DNA of 64,000 nt, from assembly GCF_900100315.1 (NCBI RefSeq), contig NZ_FNFF01000002.1:186001-250000 (forward strand), in the 5' to 3' direction. Positions 1-8,614 of the stretch are shown here, piece by piece (position 1 is the first letter of the stretch; each line of letters opens with the position of its first letter). The position numbers and the translations under genes are program-made. Under the pieces are notes generated by a model, which had not been told where the DNA came from, did no database searches, and saw nothing but the letters and a program-made list of their open reading frames with translations. This DNA is from Streptomyces indicus (lineage in GTDB: Bacteria > Actinomycetota > Actinomycetes > Streptomycetales > Streptomycetaceae).

Positions 1-350
1 CCCGGCTCCGCGTGCTTGCGGCCCCGGTCGTCGGCGTCGGGGTACGAGAACATCTCCTGGAAGTCCGCATCGAGCTGCTGCTCGACCGGCTCCAGACACC
101 TTACGCACTCCCCCTCGGCCCGTGCACGGGCGGTGCCTGTGACAAGCACCCCTTCCATCACCGATTCGAGGCGGAGCTCGAGCTCCACCGGGGTGCCCGC
201 GGGCACTCCGATGACACCCTTGATGCCGAGGATCTCATCCCCGGCGGGCGCCTCCACGGTGCGGGAAATGCGCTGCATGGCACCGGGACGCCGGCCCAGC
301 TCGTGTGTGTCGAACACGAGAGGGTTGCGGTGGTCGAGGCGGCCGTTCAG
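1..350 (-). CDS. DUF177 (YceD-family) protein, 3' end cut by window edge
   Basis: The leftward frame encodes a typical actinobacterial YceD/DUF177 protein, with FDTHELGRRPG near the N-terminus, a central VELELRLESV strand and a CVRC pair (GECVRCLEP). The family sits directly upstream of rpmF (ribosomal protein L32), so rpmF should lie just outside the left edge. No in-frame ATG, GTG or TTG precedes the conserved N-terminus. The best start I see is a CTG at 350 (Leu-Asn-Gly-Arg-Leu-Asp-His) behind AGGA. An internal GTG, giving VFDTHELG, is the alternative. Plant and E. coli relatives are linked to 23S rRNA and L32 biogenesis; a role here is inferred only from that. The C-terminus is missing. 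Confidence 0.85.
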   Translation of the reverse strand, partial: MNGRLDHRNPLVFDTHELGRRPGAMQRISRTVEAPAGDEILGIKGVIGVPAGTPVELELRLESVMEGVLVTGTARARAEGECVRCLEPVEQQLDADFQEMFSYPDADDRGRKHAEP

Positions 351-565
351 GGCTTTTCCTGCTTTCGAATCATGGAAGTCGAGAGGCGGCTGCCGACGCT
401 TCGAAGCGGGCAGCCGAGATCGCGGGCGTATGCGCGACCGAAGAGCCAGGATACTGGACCTTTCGCTCTCGGCCCAATCCGGTCCTCGGAGACCGTCCGG
501 AGGCCCGCCGTCAGGCCCCTTCCGAGACCCGCGCGCGGACCGGACCGGCCCCCGGCCCGGGCCCG

Positions 566-1714
566 TCAGTTCTGGCCGCGCCCCTGCTCGTACTGACGCA
601 GCTGGTCGACGCTGATCATGCTCGTGTCGAAGAGGCTGGTCTCGTCGAGCGCCGAGGGCTGCGGCTGGTGCTGGTGCGACTGACCGTCTTCCTGCCCGTA
701 GCCGCCGGTCTGGTCGTAGCCCTGCTGCTGGTAGCCGTACGGGTCCTGCTGGTGCGACTGCTGCTGGTACGCGTACGGGTCGGTCTGACCGTAGCCGCCG
801 GACTGGTCGTAGCCCTGCTGCTGGTAGCCGTACGGGTCCTGCTGGTGCGACTGCTGCTGGTAGCCGTAGGGGTCCTGCTGGTACGGGTCCTGCTGGTAGG
901 CGGCCTGGGGCGGGACGCCGGGCTGCTGCGGGGCCTCGGGGCGGTGGGACGCATCGGACTGCCGGGAAGCCCCCGACTGTCGGGGGGTCTCGGGCTCCGG
1001 CTCGGCGAGGTCCGCGAGGAAGTCGGCGTCCGTGGTCTGCTGCTGCGGCAGCGCGTCCAGGCGGCTGAGATCGTCCGTGGCGATGCGGCCCTGGAGCTTC
1101 TGCCGGCCGCGGCCGACCGCCTCCAGGGTCTTGGCCAGGACCGCCTCGAAGGCGCCGAGCTTGCCGTCCACGTACGCGTCGGCGTTCTGCCGCTGGGTCT
1201 GCGGGTCGAGGCTGCGCTCGGGGGCCTCGGTGAAGTCCGGGTCCTCGTAACCCTGCTCGTCCAGGCCCTGGCCCGTGCCGAGCAGCTTCTCGCGGCCGCG
1301 GCCGACCGAGCCGAGGGTCTTGGTGAGGACGACCTCGAAGTTGGCGAGCTTGGAGTCGACGTACTCGTCGGCCTCCGCCTTGATCTCCTCGGCCTCCTGG
1401 CGAGCGGCCGCGAGGATGCGCTCGGCCTCCTCCTGGGACTGGCGGGCGATCGCGGTGTCGGAGATCAGCGAGCCGCGCTCGGCGCGGGCCGACTCCACGA
1501 TCCGCTCCGCCTCCTGACGGGCCTGCTCGACCAGCTGCTCACTGCCGCCGAGCACCTGCTGCGCCTGGGCGAGCGAGCCGGGCAGCGCGCCGCGCACCTC
1601 CTCCAGCATCGCGAGCAGGTCGGCGCGGTTGACCACGCACGAGGCGGACATCGGCATCGATCTGGCGCCCTCGACCGCCTCGACGATCTCGTCGAGCTTC
1701 TTCTGCACGTCCAC
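566..1714 (-). CDS. DivIVA-like septation protein (SepIVA family) with Gln/Tyr-rich tail
   Basis: This 382-residue protein has an N-terminal helical DivIVA-type region of about 220 residues. It is rich in Ala/Glu/Gln/Arg and predicted coiled coil, with two matching segments (ADEYVDSKLANFEVVL and ADAYVDGKLGAFEAVL). A long disordered tail from about residue 260 contains repeated PYGYQQQ, SHQQDPY and GYDQ(S/T)GGYGQ units. The start is GTG at 1714 (GTG GAC GTG CAG). In mycobacteria the gene next to the DUF177 gene is sepIVA, a septum and cell-wall factor, and the Streptomyces copy is usually called cell division initiation protein. Function is inferred from this synteny and the coiled-coil architecture. 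The N-terminal half, not the tail, is what the family conserves. Confidence 0.8.
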   Translation of the reverse strand: MDVQKKLDEIVEAVEGARSMPMSASCVVNRADLLAMLEEVRGALPGSLAQAQQVLGGSEQLVEQARQEAERIVESARAERGSLISDTAIARQSQEEAERILAAARQEAEEIKAEADEYVDSKLANFEVVLTKTLGSVGRGREKLLGTGQGLDEQGYEDPDFTEAPERSLDPQTQRQNADAYVDGKLGAFEAVLAKTLEAVGRGRQKLQGRIATDDLSRLDALPQQQTTDADFLADLAEPEPETPRQSGASRQSDASHRPEAPQQPGVPPQAAYQQDPYQQDPYGYQQQSHQQDPYGYQQQGYDQSGGYGQTDPYAYQQQSHQQDPYGYQQQGYDQTGGYGQEDGQSHQHQPQPSALDETSLFDTSMISVDQLRQYEQGRGQN

Positions 1715-1821
1715 CGTGGCTCGCCGCTTTCTGGAACTGGTTGGGAGACGGACGGCACGACTGTACGGCCACGGGGTGCGCCCGCGACACCAACTGACGG
1801 GCCGTCAGCTCCGGGGAGGTC

Positions 1822-2304
1822 TCAGCGCTCCTTGGCGAGGCGCTCCGTGAGCGCTTCGAGCACCACCGGCGGGACGAGGTGCGCCACGTCGCCACCCCAG
1901 GCCGCGACCTCCTTGACGAGCGAGGAGGACAGGAAGCTGTAGGTGGGGTTGGTGGGGACGAAGAGGGTCTCCACGCCCGAGAGCCCGTTGTTCATCTGGG
2001 CCATCTGCAACTCGTAGTCGAAGTCGCTGACCGCGCGCAGGCCCTTCACGATGGCCGGGATGTCGCGCTGCTTGCAGAAGTCGACGAGCAGGCCGTGGAA
2101 GGACTCGACCTCCACGTTGCCGAACTCGGCGGTGACCTGGCGGATCAGCTCGATCCGCTCGTCGACCGCGAACAGGCCCGACTTGGACTTGTTGATCATC
2201 ACGGCCACGTGCACCACGTCGTACAGCTTGGAGGCGCGGGCGATGATGTCGAGATGTCCGTTGGTGATGGGGTCGAACGACCCCGGACAGACGGCGCGGC
2301 GCAA
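1822..2304 (-). CDS. coaD: Phosphopantetheine adenylyltransferase CoaD
   Basis: CoaD transfers AMP from ATP to 4'-phosphopantetheine to give dephospho-CoA, the penultimate step of CoA synthesis in the cytosol. The HxGH-type nucleotidyltransferase motif is visible ([14 protein letters not shown]), as are [18 protein letters not shown] and the late SSSLVKEVA segment. I chose the TTG at 2304, behind GAGGG, because it yields a normal 160-residue protein starting [12 protein letters not shown]. An ATG at 2343 is in frame and overlaps the rsmD stop as ATGA, but it would add 13 unusual residues at the N-terminus. It is cotranscribed with rsmD upstream and probably with the DivIVA-like gene downstream. 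Confidence 0.93.
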   Translation of the reverse strand: MRRAVCPGSFDPITNGHLDIIARASKLYDVVHVAVMINKSKSGLFAVDERIELIRQVTAEFGNVEVESFHGLLVDFCKQRDIPAIVKGLRAVSDFDYELQMAQMNNGLSGVETLFVPTNPTYSFLSSSLVKEVAAWGGDVAHLVPPVVLEALTERLAKER

Positions 2305-2339
2305 CTGGTGTCCCTCGCTCCCCGGTACGGACCGGATGG

Positions 2340-2963
2340 TCATGACGGCTGGTCCTCGCTGGTGGAGGACTCCGTGTCCGAGGAGTCCTCGCCGGTCGAG
2401 GCGGCGCGACCGTACCAAAACGTGCCCTCGCCGTACCGCCTGGACCTGAGCGGCTCGAAGCCGTCCGGCCAGGCGAATTCGCCGCCTCTGGTGCTGCGCT
2501 CCACGGTGACGAGCGCATCGTCCGCGAGCCAGCCCTGGGCGGCGAGTGTGAGCAGGATCTCGCGAAGATCGTCGTCGGTGACGGCGTACGGAGGGTCCAG
2601 GAAGACGATGTCGTACGGGGCCGAAGGGGCCGGTCCGGCGACGGTCTGCTCGGCCTTGCCGGCCCGGACCTCGGCGCCGGGCAGGCCGAGGGACTTCACG
2701 TTCTCGCGGATCGTGCGGACGGCCCTGGCGTCGGACTCGACGAGCAGGGCGTGGCCCGCCCCGCGGGACAGCGCCTCCAGGCCCACGGCGCCCGAGCCCC
2801 CGTACAGGTCGAGCACGCGCTCGCCGTCGAGCGGGCCGCCGATGAGCGACTGCCACGTGGAGAACAGGCCCTCGCGGGCGCGGTCCGACGTGGGGCGGGT
2901 GCCGTTGCCCGGCGGTACGGACAGCCGGCGCCCGCGGGCGCTGCCGGCGATCACGCGGGTCAT
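2340..2963 (-). CDS. rsmD: 16S rRNA (guanine966-N2)-methyltransferase RsmD
   Basis: This 207-residue SAM-dependent methyltransferase modifies G966 of 16S rRNA in the assembled 30S subunit. Motif I is clear ([20 protein letters not shown], near residue 50), and the catalytic DPPY motif of N2/N6 amino-methylases appears as FLDPPYAV. The start is ATG 2963 behind GAAGG. The gene is first in the leftward rsmD-coaD unit and diverges from recG. The C-terminal 20 residues are acidic and Ser-rich (about residues 188-207) and probably dispensable. Length and motifs match the family well. Confidence 0.93.
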   Translation of the reverse strand: MTRVIAGSARGRRLSVPPGNGTRPTSDRAREGLFSTWQSLIGGPLDGERVLDLYGGSGAVGLEALSRGAGHALLVESDARAVRTIRENVKSLGLPGAEVRAGKAEQTVAGPAPSAPYDIVFLDPPYAVTDDDLREILLTLAAQGWLADDALVTVERSTRGGEFAWPDGFEPLRSRRYGEGTFWYGRAASTGEDSSDTESSTSEDQPS

Positions 2964-3020
2964 GTGGGGTCCTTCTGGGGCGGGAGCGGTGCGACATGTC
3001 CACGATATGGGGCTACTCGG

Positions 3021-3047
3021 TTGTCCACAGGGCCCGGGTTGTCCACA
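3021..3047 (+). promoter_or_regulatory. Two direct DnaA-box sequences
   Basis: TTGTCCACA occurs at 3021-3029 and again at 3039-3047, in the same orientation 18 bp apart. This nonamer is the preferred DnaA box of Streptomyces (established for oriC). Both lie in the rsmD/recG divergent gap, just upstream of the recG start. Binding by DnaA is inferred, not shown. Confidence 0.6.
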
Positions 3048-3079
3048 GGTCGCACCTCGTGTCAGTCCCGTGGTGTGCA

Positions 3080-5272
3080 ATGGACCGCGTGCCCGTGCTC
3101 GAAGAACCTCTGAAGAAAGTGCTCGGCCCCGCCACCGCGAAGGTGATGGCCGAGCATCTCGACCTGCACACCGTCGGCGATCTGCTGCACCACTATCCGC
3201 GGCGCTATGCCGAGCGGGGTGAGCTGACCGCGCTCTCCGATCTGCCGCTCGACGAGCATGTGACGGTCGTGGCGCAGGTGGCGAGCGCGCGGATCCTGAA
3301 GTTCAACAACGGGCGCGGGCAGCGCCTCGAAGTCACCATCACCGACGGCAGCGGCCAGCTCCAGCTGGTGTTCTTCGGGCGCGGGATCCACAAGCCGCAC
3401 AAGGATCTGCTGCCGGGGACGCGGGCGATGTTCGCCGGCAAGGTCTCGGCGTTCAACCGCAAGCTCCAACTGGCGCATCCGGCCTACGAGTTGCTGCGCG
3501 GCGAAGGCGCCGACGCGGCGGTGGACAGCTGGGCCGGCGCCCTGATCCCGATCTATCCGGCGACCGCGAAGCTGGAGTCCTGGAAGATCGCGAAGGCCGT
3601 GGACGCGGTGCTGCCGAGCGCGCAGGAGGCGGTGGACCCGCTGCCGCGCAGCCTGCGGGCGGGACGCGGGCTGGTCACGCTGCCGGAGGCGCTGCTCAAG
3701 ATCCACCGGCCGCACAGCAAGACGGACATCGACGAGGCCAAGGCCCGGCTGAAGTGGGACGAGGCCTTCGTCCTCCAGGTCGCGCTGGCCCGGCGCCGCC
3801 ATGCGGACCTCCAGTTGCCGGCCGTGGCCCGCGTGCCGCAGCCCGGCGGTCTGCTCGACGCCTTCGACGCGAAGCTGCCGTTCACGCTGACCGAGGGCCA
3901 GCAGAAGGTGTCCAAGGAGATCTTCGACGACCTGGCCACGGAGCATCCGATGCACCGGCTGCTCCAGGGCGAGGTCGGATCGGGCAAGACGATGGTGGCG
4001 CTGCGCGCCATGCTCGCCGTGGTGGACGCGGGCGGGCAGGCCGCGATGCTGGCGCCCACCGAGGTCCTGGCCCAGCAGCACCACCGTTCGGTCACCGAGA
4101 TGATGGGCGAGCTCGCCGAGGGCGGGATGCTGGGCGGGGCCGAGCAGGCCACCAAGGTGGTGCTGCTCACCGGCTCGATGGGGGCGGCCGCGCGGCGGCA
4201 GGCGCTGCTCGACCTGGTGACCGGCGAGGCCGGGATCGTGATCGGCACGCATGCGCTGATCGAGGACAAGGTGCAGTTCCACGACCTGGGTCTGGTCGTG
4301 GTGGACGAGCAGCACCGCTTCGGTGTGGAGCAGCGCGACGCCCTGCGCTCGAAGGGCAAGCAGCCGCCGCACCTCCTCGTCATGACGGCCACGCCGATCC
4401 CGCGTACGGTCGCGATGACCGTCTTCGGCGACCTGGAGACCTCGGTACTCGACCAGCTCCCGGCCGGCCGCTCCCCCATCGCCACCCACGTCGTGCCGGC
4501 CGCCGACAAGCCGCACTTCCTCGCGCGCGCCTGGGAGCGCGTGCGCGAGGAGGTGGAGAACGGGCACCAGGGGTACGTGGTCTGTCCGCGGATCGGCGAC
4601 GATCTGGACGAGAAGGCCTCGGCGAAGAAGAAGTCGGCCGAGGACGAGGCGGAGAAGCGCCCGCCGCTGGCCGTGGTCGAGGTCGCCGAACAGCTCACGG
4701 CCGGTCCCCTGGCCGGGCTGCGCGTGGAGATCCTGCACGGCCGGATGGCGCCGGAGGACAAGGACGACGTGATGCGGCGGTTCGCCGCGGGCGCGGTGGA
4801 CGTCCTGGTGGCGACCACGGTCATCGAGGTCGGGGTGAACGTGCCGAATGCGACGGCCATGGTGATCATGGACGCCGACCGCTTCGGCGTCTCGCAGCTG
4901 CACCAGCTGCGCGGCCGGGTGGGCCGTGGCTCGGCGCCCGGTCTGTGCCTGCTCGTGACGGAGATGCCGGAGGCGAGCCCGGCACGTGGGCGCCTGGCCG
5001 CGGTGGCCTCCACGCTGGACGGCTTCGAGCTCTCCCGTATCGACCTCGAACAGCGCCGCGAGGGCGATGTGCTCGGCCAGGCCCAGTCGGGCGTGCGCTC
5101 CTCGCTGCGGGTGCTCGCGGTCATCGACGACGAGGAGGTCATCGCGGAGGCGCGGGAGGAGGCGGTGGAGATCGTCCGCAAGGACCCGGAGCTCACCCAC
5201 TACCCGGAGCTGCGGACGGCACTGGACGCGCTGGTGGACAAGGACCGGGAGGAGTTCCTGGAGAAGGGCTGA
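3080..5272 (+). CDS. recG: ATP-dependent DNA helicase RecG
   Basis: RecG drives replication-fork reversal and branch migration. The 730-residue product has an N-terminal OB-fold wedge domain (about residues 50-160), then superfamily 2 helicase motifs. These are Walker A GEVGSGKT (near 297), the DEQH box VVDEQHRFG (near 407), TATPIPRT, HGRM, DVLVATTVIEVGVNVPNA and QLRGRVGRG (near 610). The ATG at 3080 gives MDRVPVLEEPLKK. A GTG ten residues-worth of bases downstream is an alternative, and longer in-frame starts reach back to 2996 through the DnaA boxes. A lysine/glutamate-rich insertion (DEKASAKKKSAEDEAEKR, near residue 510) lies inside helicase domain 2. It has its own promoter region, divergent from rsmD. 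Confidence 0.96.
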   Translation: MDRVPVLEEPLKKVLGPATAKVMAEHLDLHTVGDLLHHYPRRYAERGELTALSDLPLDEHVTVVAQVASARILKFNNGRGQRLEVTITDGSGQLQLVFFGRGIHKPHKDLLPGTRAMFAGKVSAFNRKLQLAHPAYELLRGEGADAAVDSWAGALIPIYPATAKLESWKIAKAVDAVLPSAQEAVDPLPRSLRAGRGLVTLPEALLKIHRPHSKTDIDEAKARLKWDEAFVLQVALARRRHADLQLPAVARVPQPGGLLDAFDAKLPFTLTEGQQKVSKEIFDDLATEHPMHRLLQGEVGSGKTMVALRAMLAVVDAGGQAAMLAPTEVLAQQHHRSVTEMMGELAEGGMLGGAEQATKVVLLTGSMGAAARRQALLDLVTGEAGIVIGTHALIEDKVQFHDLGLVVVDEQHRFGVEQRDALRSKGKQPPHLLVMTATPIPRTVAMTVFGDLETSVLDQLPAGRSPIATHVVPAADKPHFLARAWERVREEVENGHQGYVVCPRIGDDLDEKASAKKKSAEDEAEKRPPLAVVEVAEQLTAGPLAGLRVEILHGRMAPEDKDDVMRRFAAGAVDVLVATTVIEVGVNVPNATAMVIMDADRFGVSQLHQLRGRVGRGSAPGLCLLVTEMPEASPARGRLAAVASTLDGFELSRIDLEQRREGDVLGQAQSGVRSSLRVLAVIDDEEVIAEAREEAVEIVRKDPELTHYPELRTALDALVDKDREEFLEKG

Positions 5273-5278
5273 GCACAC

Positions 5279-5400
5279 CCAGCCCCTGCGGCGTTTGAGC
5301 AGATCCGACCGCAGGTCGGATGCGGGGGTCCGGGGGCGAAGCCCCCGGTTTCGGGAAGGGGCGGGGCGGGGAGAAAAGCCCGCCGCAGGCCCCCCACCAC
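5279..5400. repeat. Dispersed GC-rich intergenic repeat, copy A
   Basis: Between the convergent ends of recG and the FakA-like gene lies the string GGCGTTTGAG, then a short hairpin (ATCCGACC / GGTCGGAT), then a GGGGGC-GAAG-CCCCC hairpin and the block GGTTTCGGGAAGGGGCGGGG. The same blocks recur at 35729-36005, 52331-52423 and 59351-59490. The hairpins may terminate both convergent transcripts. Confidence 0.75.
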
Positions 5401-5423
5401 CGGGCCCGCACGCGAAGGGTGCC

Positions 5424-7172
5424 CTACTCCACCCCGATGAGCAGCAGCGCCGACTTCCGCCCACCCCGGTACACCACCGTGTCCACGGCCAGGTACGCCT
5501 CGCGGACATGCTGTTCCAGCGCGTCCGCCACGTCCTCCGGCACCTCCTCGCCCACGACCAGCGTCACCATCTCGCCGCCCGCCGAGAGCATCCGGTCGAG
5601 CACGGACCGGGCCGTCGACGTGAGCTCCTCGCCGATCACCGCCACATCCCCGTCGATCAGGCCGAGCATGTCCCCGGCCTGGCAGATGCCGGCCATGGTC
5701 CACGACTGCCGCTCCGCGACGGCCAGTTCGCCGTAGCGGGTGGCACCGGCGGCGGCCGTCATCGCGACCACGTCCTCGTCGAAGCGCCGCTCCGGCTCGT
5801 GCACGGCGAGGGCCGCGATGCCCTGCACCGCCGAGCGGGTCGGGATCAGCGCGACCCGTACACCCTCCGTACGCCCCTGCTCCGCGGCCGCCGCGGCCGT
5901 GTGCCGCAGGTCGGCGTCGTTCGGCAGCAGCACCACCTCACGCGCGTGCGCACGCCGGATCGCCTCGACCAGCTCGCCGCTCGCGGGCGGTTCGCCGGGC
6001 CGCGCGAGCACGGGGGTCGCACCCGCCTCGGCGTACAGACCCGCGAGCCCTTCCCCCGGCACGACGGCGACGATCGCGCGCTGCGCCTTCTCGCGCGCCG
6101 GAGGCACGAAGCCGGCGCTGTGCGCGTCCTCGGCGCCGAAGTGCGTGATCCGGATCCGGTACGGGCGCCCCGCCTCCACACCGGCCTCGACCGCCGCACC
6201 CGCGTCGTCCACATGCACATGGACGTTCCACAGACCGTCGCCGCCGACCACGACCAGGGAGTCGCCGAGCGCGTCGAGCCGCCGCTTCAGGCGCTCGACC
6301 CGGGCGTCGTCCTCGGCCTCCAGGAGGTAGATCACCTCGAAGGCGGGACCACCGGAGGCTTCAGGAGCGCAGGACTCCGCCGGTGCGCCGGCGAGCGGTT
6401 CCCCGTGCCCGTCTCGGTGCCCGTCCCCGGCCTCCGTCCCGTACGCCGCGACCACCTGCCCGGACACCGCCTCGACCAGCGCCCCGAGCACCGCCACCAG
6501 ACCGCGTCCGCCGGCGTCCACCACCCCGGCCCGGCCGAGCACGGCCAGCTGTCCGGGCGTCCGCTCCAGCGCGGCCACCGCCCCGTCGTACGCGGCCCGC
6601 ACGACCGCGGCGCAGTCGTCCTCGGCACCCTCCGCGGCCTGCGCCGCCGCCGTCGCCACCGAGAGCACCGTGCCCTCCACGGGGTGCGCCACTGCCTGGT
6701 AGCCGGACGCGGCGGCATGGCTCAGCGCCTTCTTCAGACGCCGGGCCCGCACTCCGGCAGCCTCAGCGCCCTCGCGAGAAGGCTCGGCACCGCCACGACC
6801 AAGCCCGGCACCCTCGTGAGAAAGCTCACCCTCCCCCGCAAGCACCTGGCTCATCCCCCGCAACAGTTGCGCGAGGATCGTCCCGGAGTTGCCCCGCGCC
6901 CCGATCAGCGCGCCGTGCGCCAACGCCCGCACCGCTTCCGCGAGCGAGGGGCCCGCGGGCTCCTCGTCCGGTTCCGCGGTCTCGTGCGCGGCGAACACGG
7001 CCTCGACCGCGCGGGCCGCCGATTCCACCGTCAGATAGAGGTTCGTCCCCGTATCGCCGTCCGCCACGGGATAGACGTTGATGGCGTCGATCTCCTCGCG
7101 GGCCCGCCCGAGTGCGTCCAGCGCGAGTCCGCACCAGCCGCGCACCACGAGGGCGTCGGGGGTCTGCGGCAC
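5424..7172 (-). CDS. DAK2-domain fatty acid kinase-like protein (FakA/YloV family)
   Basis: The 582-residue protein has an N-terminal DhaL/DAK2 kinase domain. Its Mg-ADP-binding aspartates appear in YPVADGDTGTNL (near residue 40), followed by GARGNSGTI. A middle linker follows, then a C-terminal FakA/DegV-associated domain ending LLIGVE. In Firmicutes FakA phosphorylates fatty acids bound to FakB (DegV) proteins; no fakB is visible in the window. I chose GTG 7172 because AGGAGG lies four to five bases upstream; an ATG at 7199 would add nine residues with no such site. It is the typical neighbour of rpmB and recG in actinobacteria. The substrate is inferred from family only. Confidence 0.87.
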   Translation of the reverse strand: MPQTPDALVVRGWCGLALDALGRAREEIDAINVYPVADGDTGTNLYLTVESAARAVEAVFAAHETAEPDEEPAGPSLAEAVRALAHGALIGARGNSGTILAQLLRGMSQVLAGEGELSHEGAGLGRGGAEPSREGAEAAGVRARRLKKALSHAAASGYQAVAHPVEGTVLSVATAAAQAAEGAEDDCAAVVRAAYDGAVAALERTPGQLAVLGRAGVVDAGGRGLVAVLGALVEAVSGQVVAAYGTEAGDGHRDGHGEPLAGAPAESCAPEASGGPAFEVIYLLEAEDDARVERLKRRLDALGDSLVVVGGDGLWNVHVHVDDAGAAVEAGVEAGRPYRIRITHFGAEDAHSAGFVPPAREKAQRAIVAVVPGEGLAGLYAEAGATPVLARPGEPPASGELVEAIRRAHAREVVLLPNDADLRHTAAAAAEQGRTEGVRVALIPTRSAVQGIAALAVHEPERRFDEDVVAMTAAAGATRYGELAVAERQSWTMAGICQAGDMLGLIDGDVAVIGEELTSTARSVLDRMLSAGGEMVTLVVGEEVPEDVADALEQHVREAYLAVDTVVYRGGRKSALLLIGVE

Positions 7173-7271
7173 GGTGCCTCCTGTGAGCGGCGGGATCATT
7201 CGCAGACTAGTGCTGCCCGGTACGCCGGGTAACCGGGGCCCGGACCGGAGGCCGGGGCGGACATGGTAGTT

Positions 7272-7300
7272 TTCTTGTACCGACGCAGCCGATGTATGCT
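7272..7300 (+). promoter_or_regulatory. Probable rpmB promoter
   Basis: TTCTTG (7272-7277), 17 bp, then TATGCT (7295-7300) fits a vegetative sigma-70-type promoter. It predicts a leader of about 118 nt before rpmB. The leader holds a hairpin GCCCGAT-TCAG-ATCGGGC (7309-7326) and a second, GC-rich one at about 7373-7390 followed by TTTT. Confidence 0.5.
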
Positions 7301-7424
7301 GCTTCGGTTGCCCGATTCAGATCGGGCCATTCCCTGGCAGCGCCACTCAGATCCTTCAACGGAACTCGACTCGGCCTTGCCGGGTTTTCCACCGTAAGTG
7401 CATCTGAAGTCTTTGGAGTGACCC

Positions 7425-7610
7425 GTGGCTGCCAACTGCGACGTCTGTGGCAAGGGCCCGGGCTTCGGCAACAACATCTCGCACTCGCACCGCCGTACGC
7501 CGCGCCGCTGGAACCCGAACATCCAGCGCGTTCGTACCGTGGTGGGCGGGACGCCGAAGCGCGTGAACGCTTGCACCTCGTGCATCAAGGCCGGCAAGGT
7601 CTCGCGCTAA
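7425..7610 (+). CDS. rpmB: 50S ribosomal protein L28
   Basis: This 61-residue protein ([17 protein letters not shown]...) is the bacterial L28 of the large subunit. It keeps both CxxC pairs (CDVC at the N-terminus and CTSC near the C-terminus), so it is the zinc-ribbon (C+) form rather than the Cys-less paralogue that Zur typically controls. The start is GTG 7425, behind GGAG. It is monocistronic, with a promoter at 7272-7300 and two terminators downstream, and diverges from the FakA-like gene. Confidence 0.97.
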   Translation: MAANCDVCGKGPGFGNNISHSHRRTPRRWNPNIQRVRTVVGGTPKRVNACTSCIKAGKVSR

Positions 7611-7643
7611 TCGCAGCGCGGCCACCTAGCTGGTTGCTGCAGA

Positions 7644-7680
7644 GCCGGTTCGCCTTCGGGCGGGCCGGCTTCTTGCTTTT
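7644..7680 (+). terminator. rpmB terminator
   Basis: An 11-bp stem (with two G-U pairs) and TTCG loop, GCCGGTTCGCC / GGCGGGCCGGC, is followed by a T-rich run (TTCTTGCTTTT). It lies 33 bp after the rpmB stop. Confidence 0.8.
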
Positions 7681-7718
7681 CTCCGGCACGCGGAGCCTGA
7701 CGCGCGGCCGGACATGAG

Positions 7719-7771
7719 CGGAGATACGGAGAGGGCCCGCGCACCCCGCGCGGGCCCTCTCCGTATCTCCG
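7719..7771. terminator. Perfect 24-bp palindrome, bidirectional terminator
   Basis: The arms at 7719-7742 and 7748-7771 are exactly complementary, with loop ACCCC. The structure sits between the convergent rpmB and thiD genes, ten bases past the thiD stop. It lacks a long T run, which is common for Streptomyces terminators. Confidence 0.75.
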
Positions 7772-7780
7772 TTCAGGGAT

Positions 7781-8610
<830 letters not shown>

Positions 8611-8614
<4 letters not shown>

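Noticed and set aside
305..1942. 545-residue rightward frame over the SepIVA-like gene
   Set aside because: It is a GC-frame shadow: Leu/Val/Arg-rich, reads through the Gln-rich repeats as LLLVAVRVLLVR, and has no domain or ribosome-binding site.
3062..5509. 815-residue leftward frame antisense to recG
   Set aside because: His/Arg/Gln-rich antisense shadow; the opposite strand has full RecG motifs.
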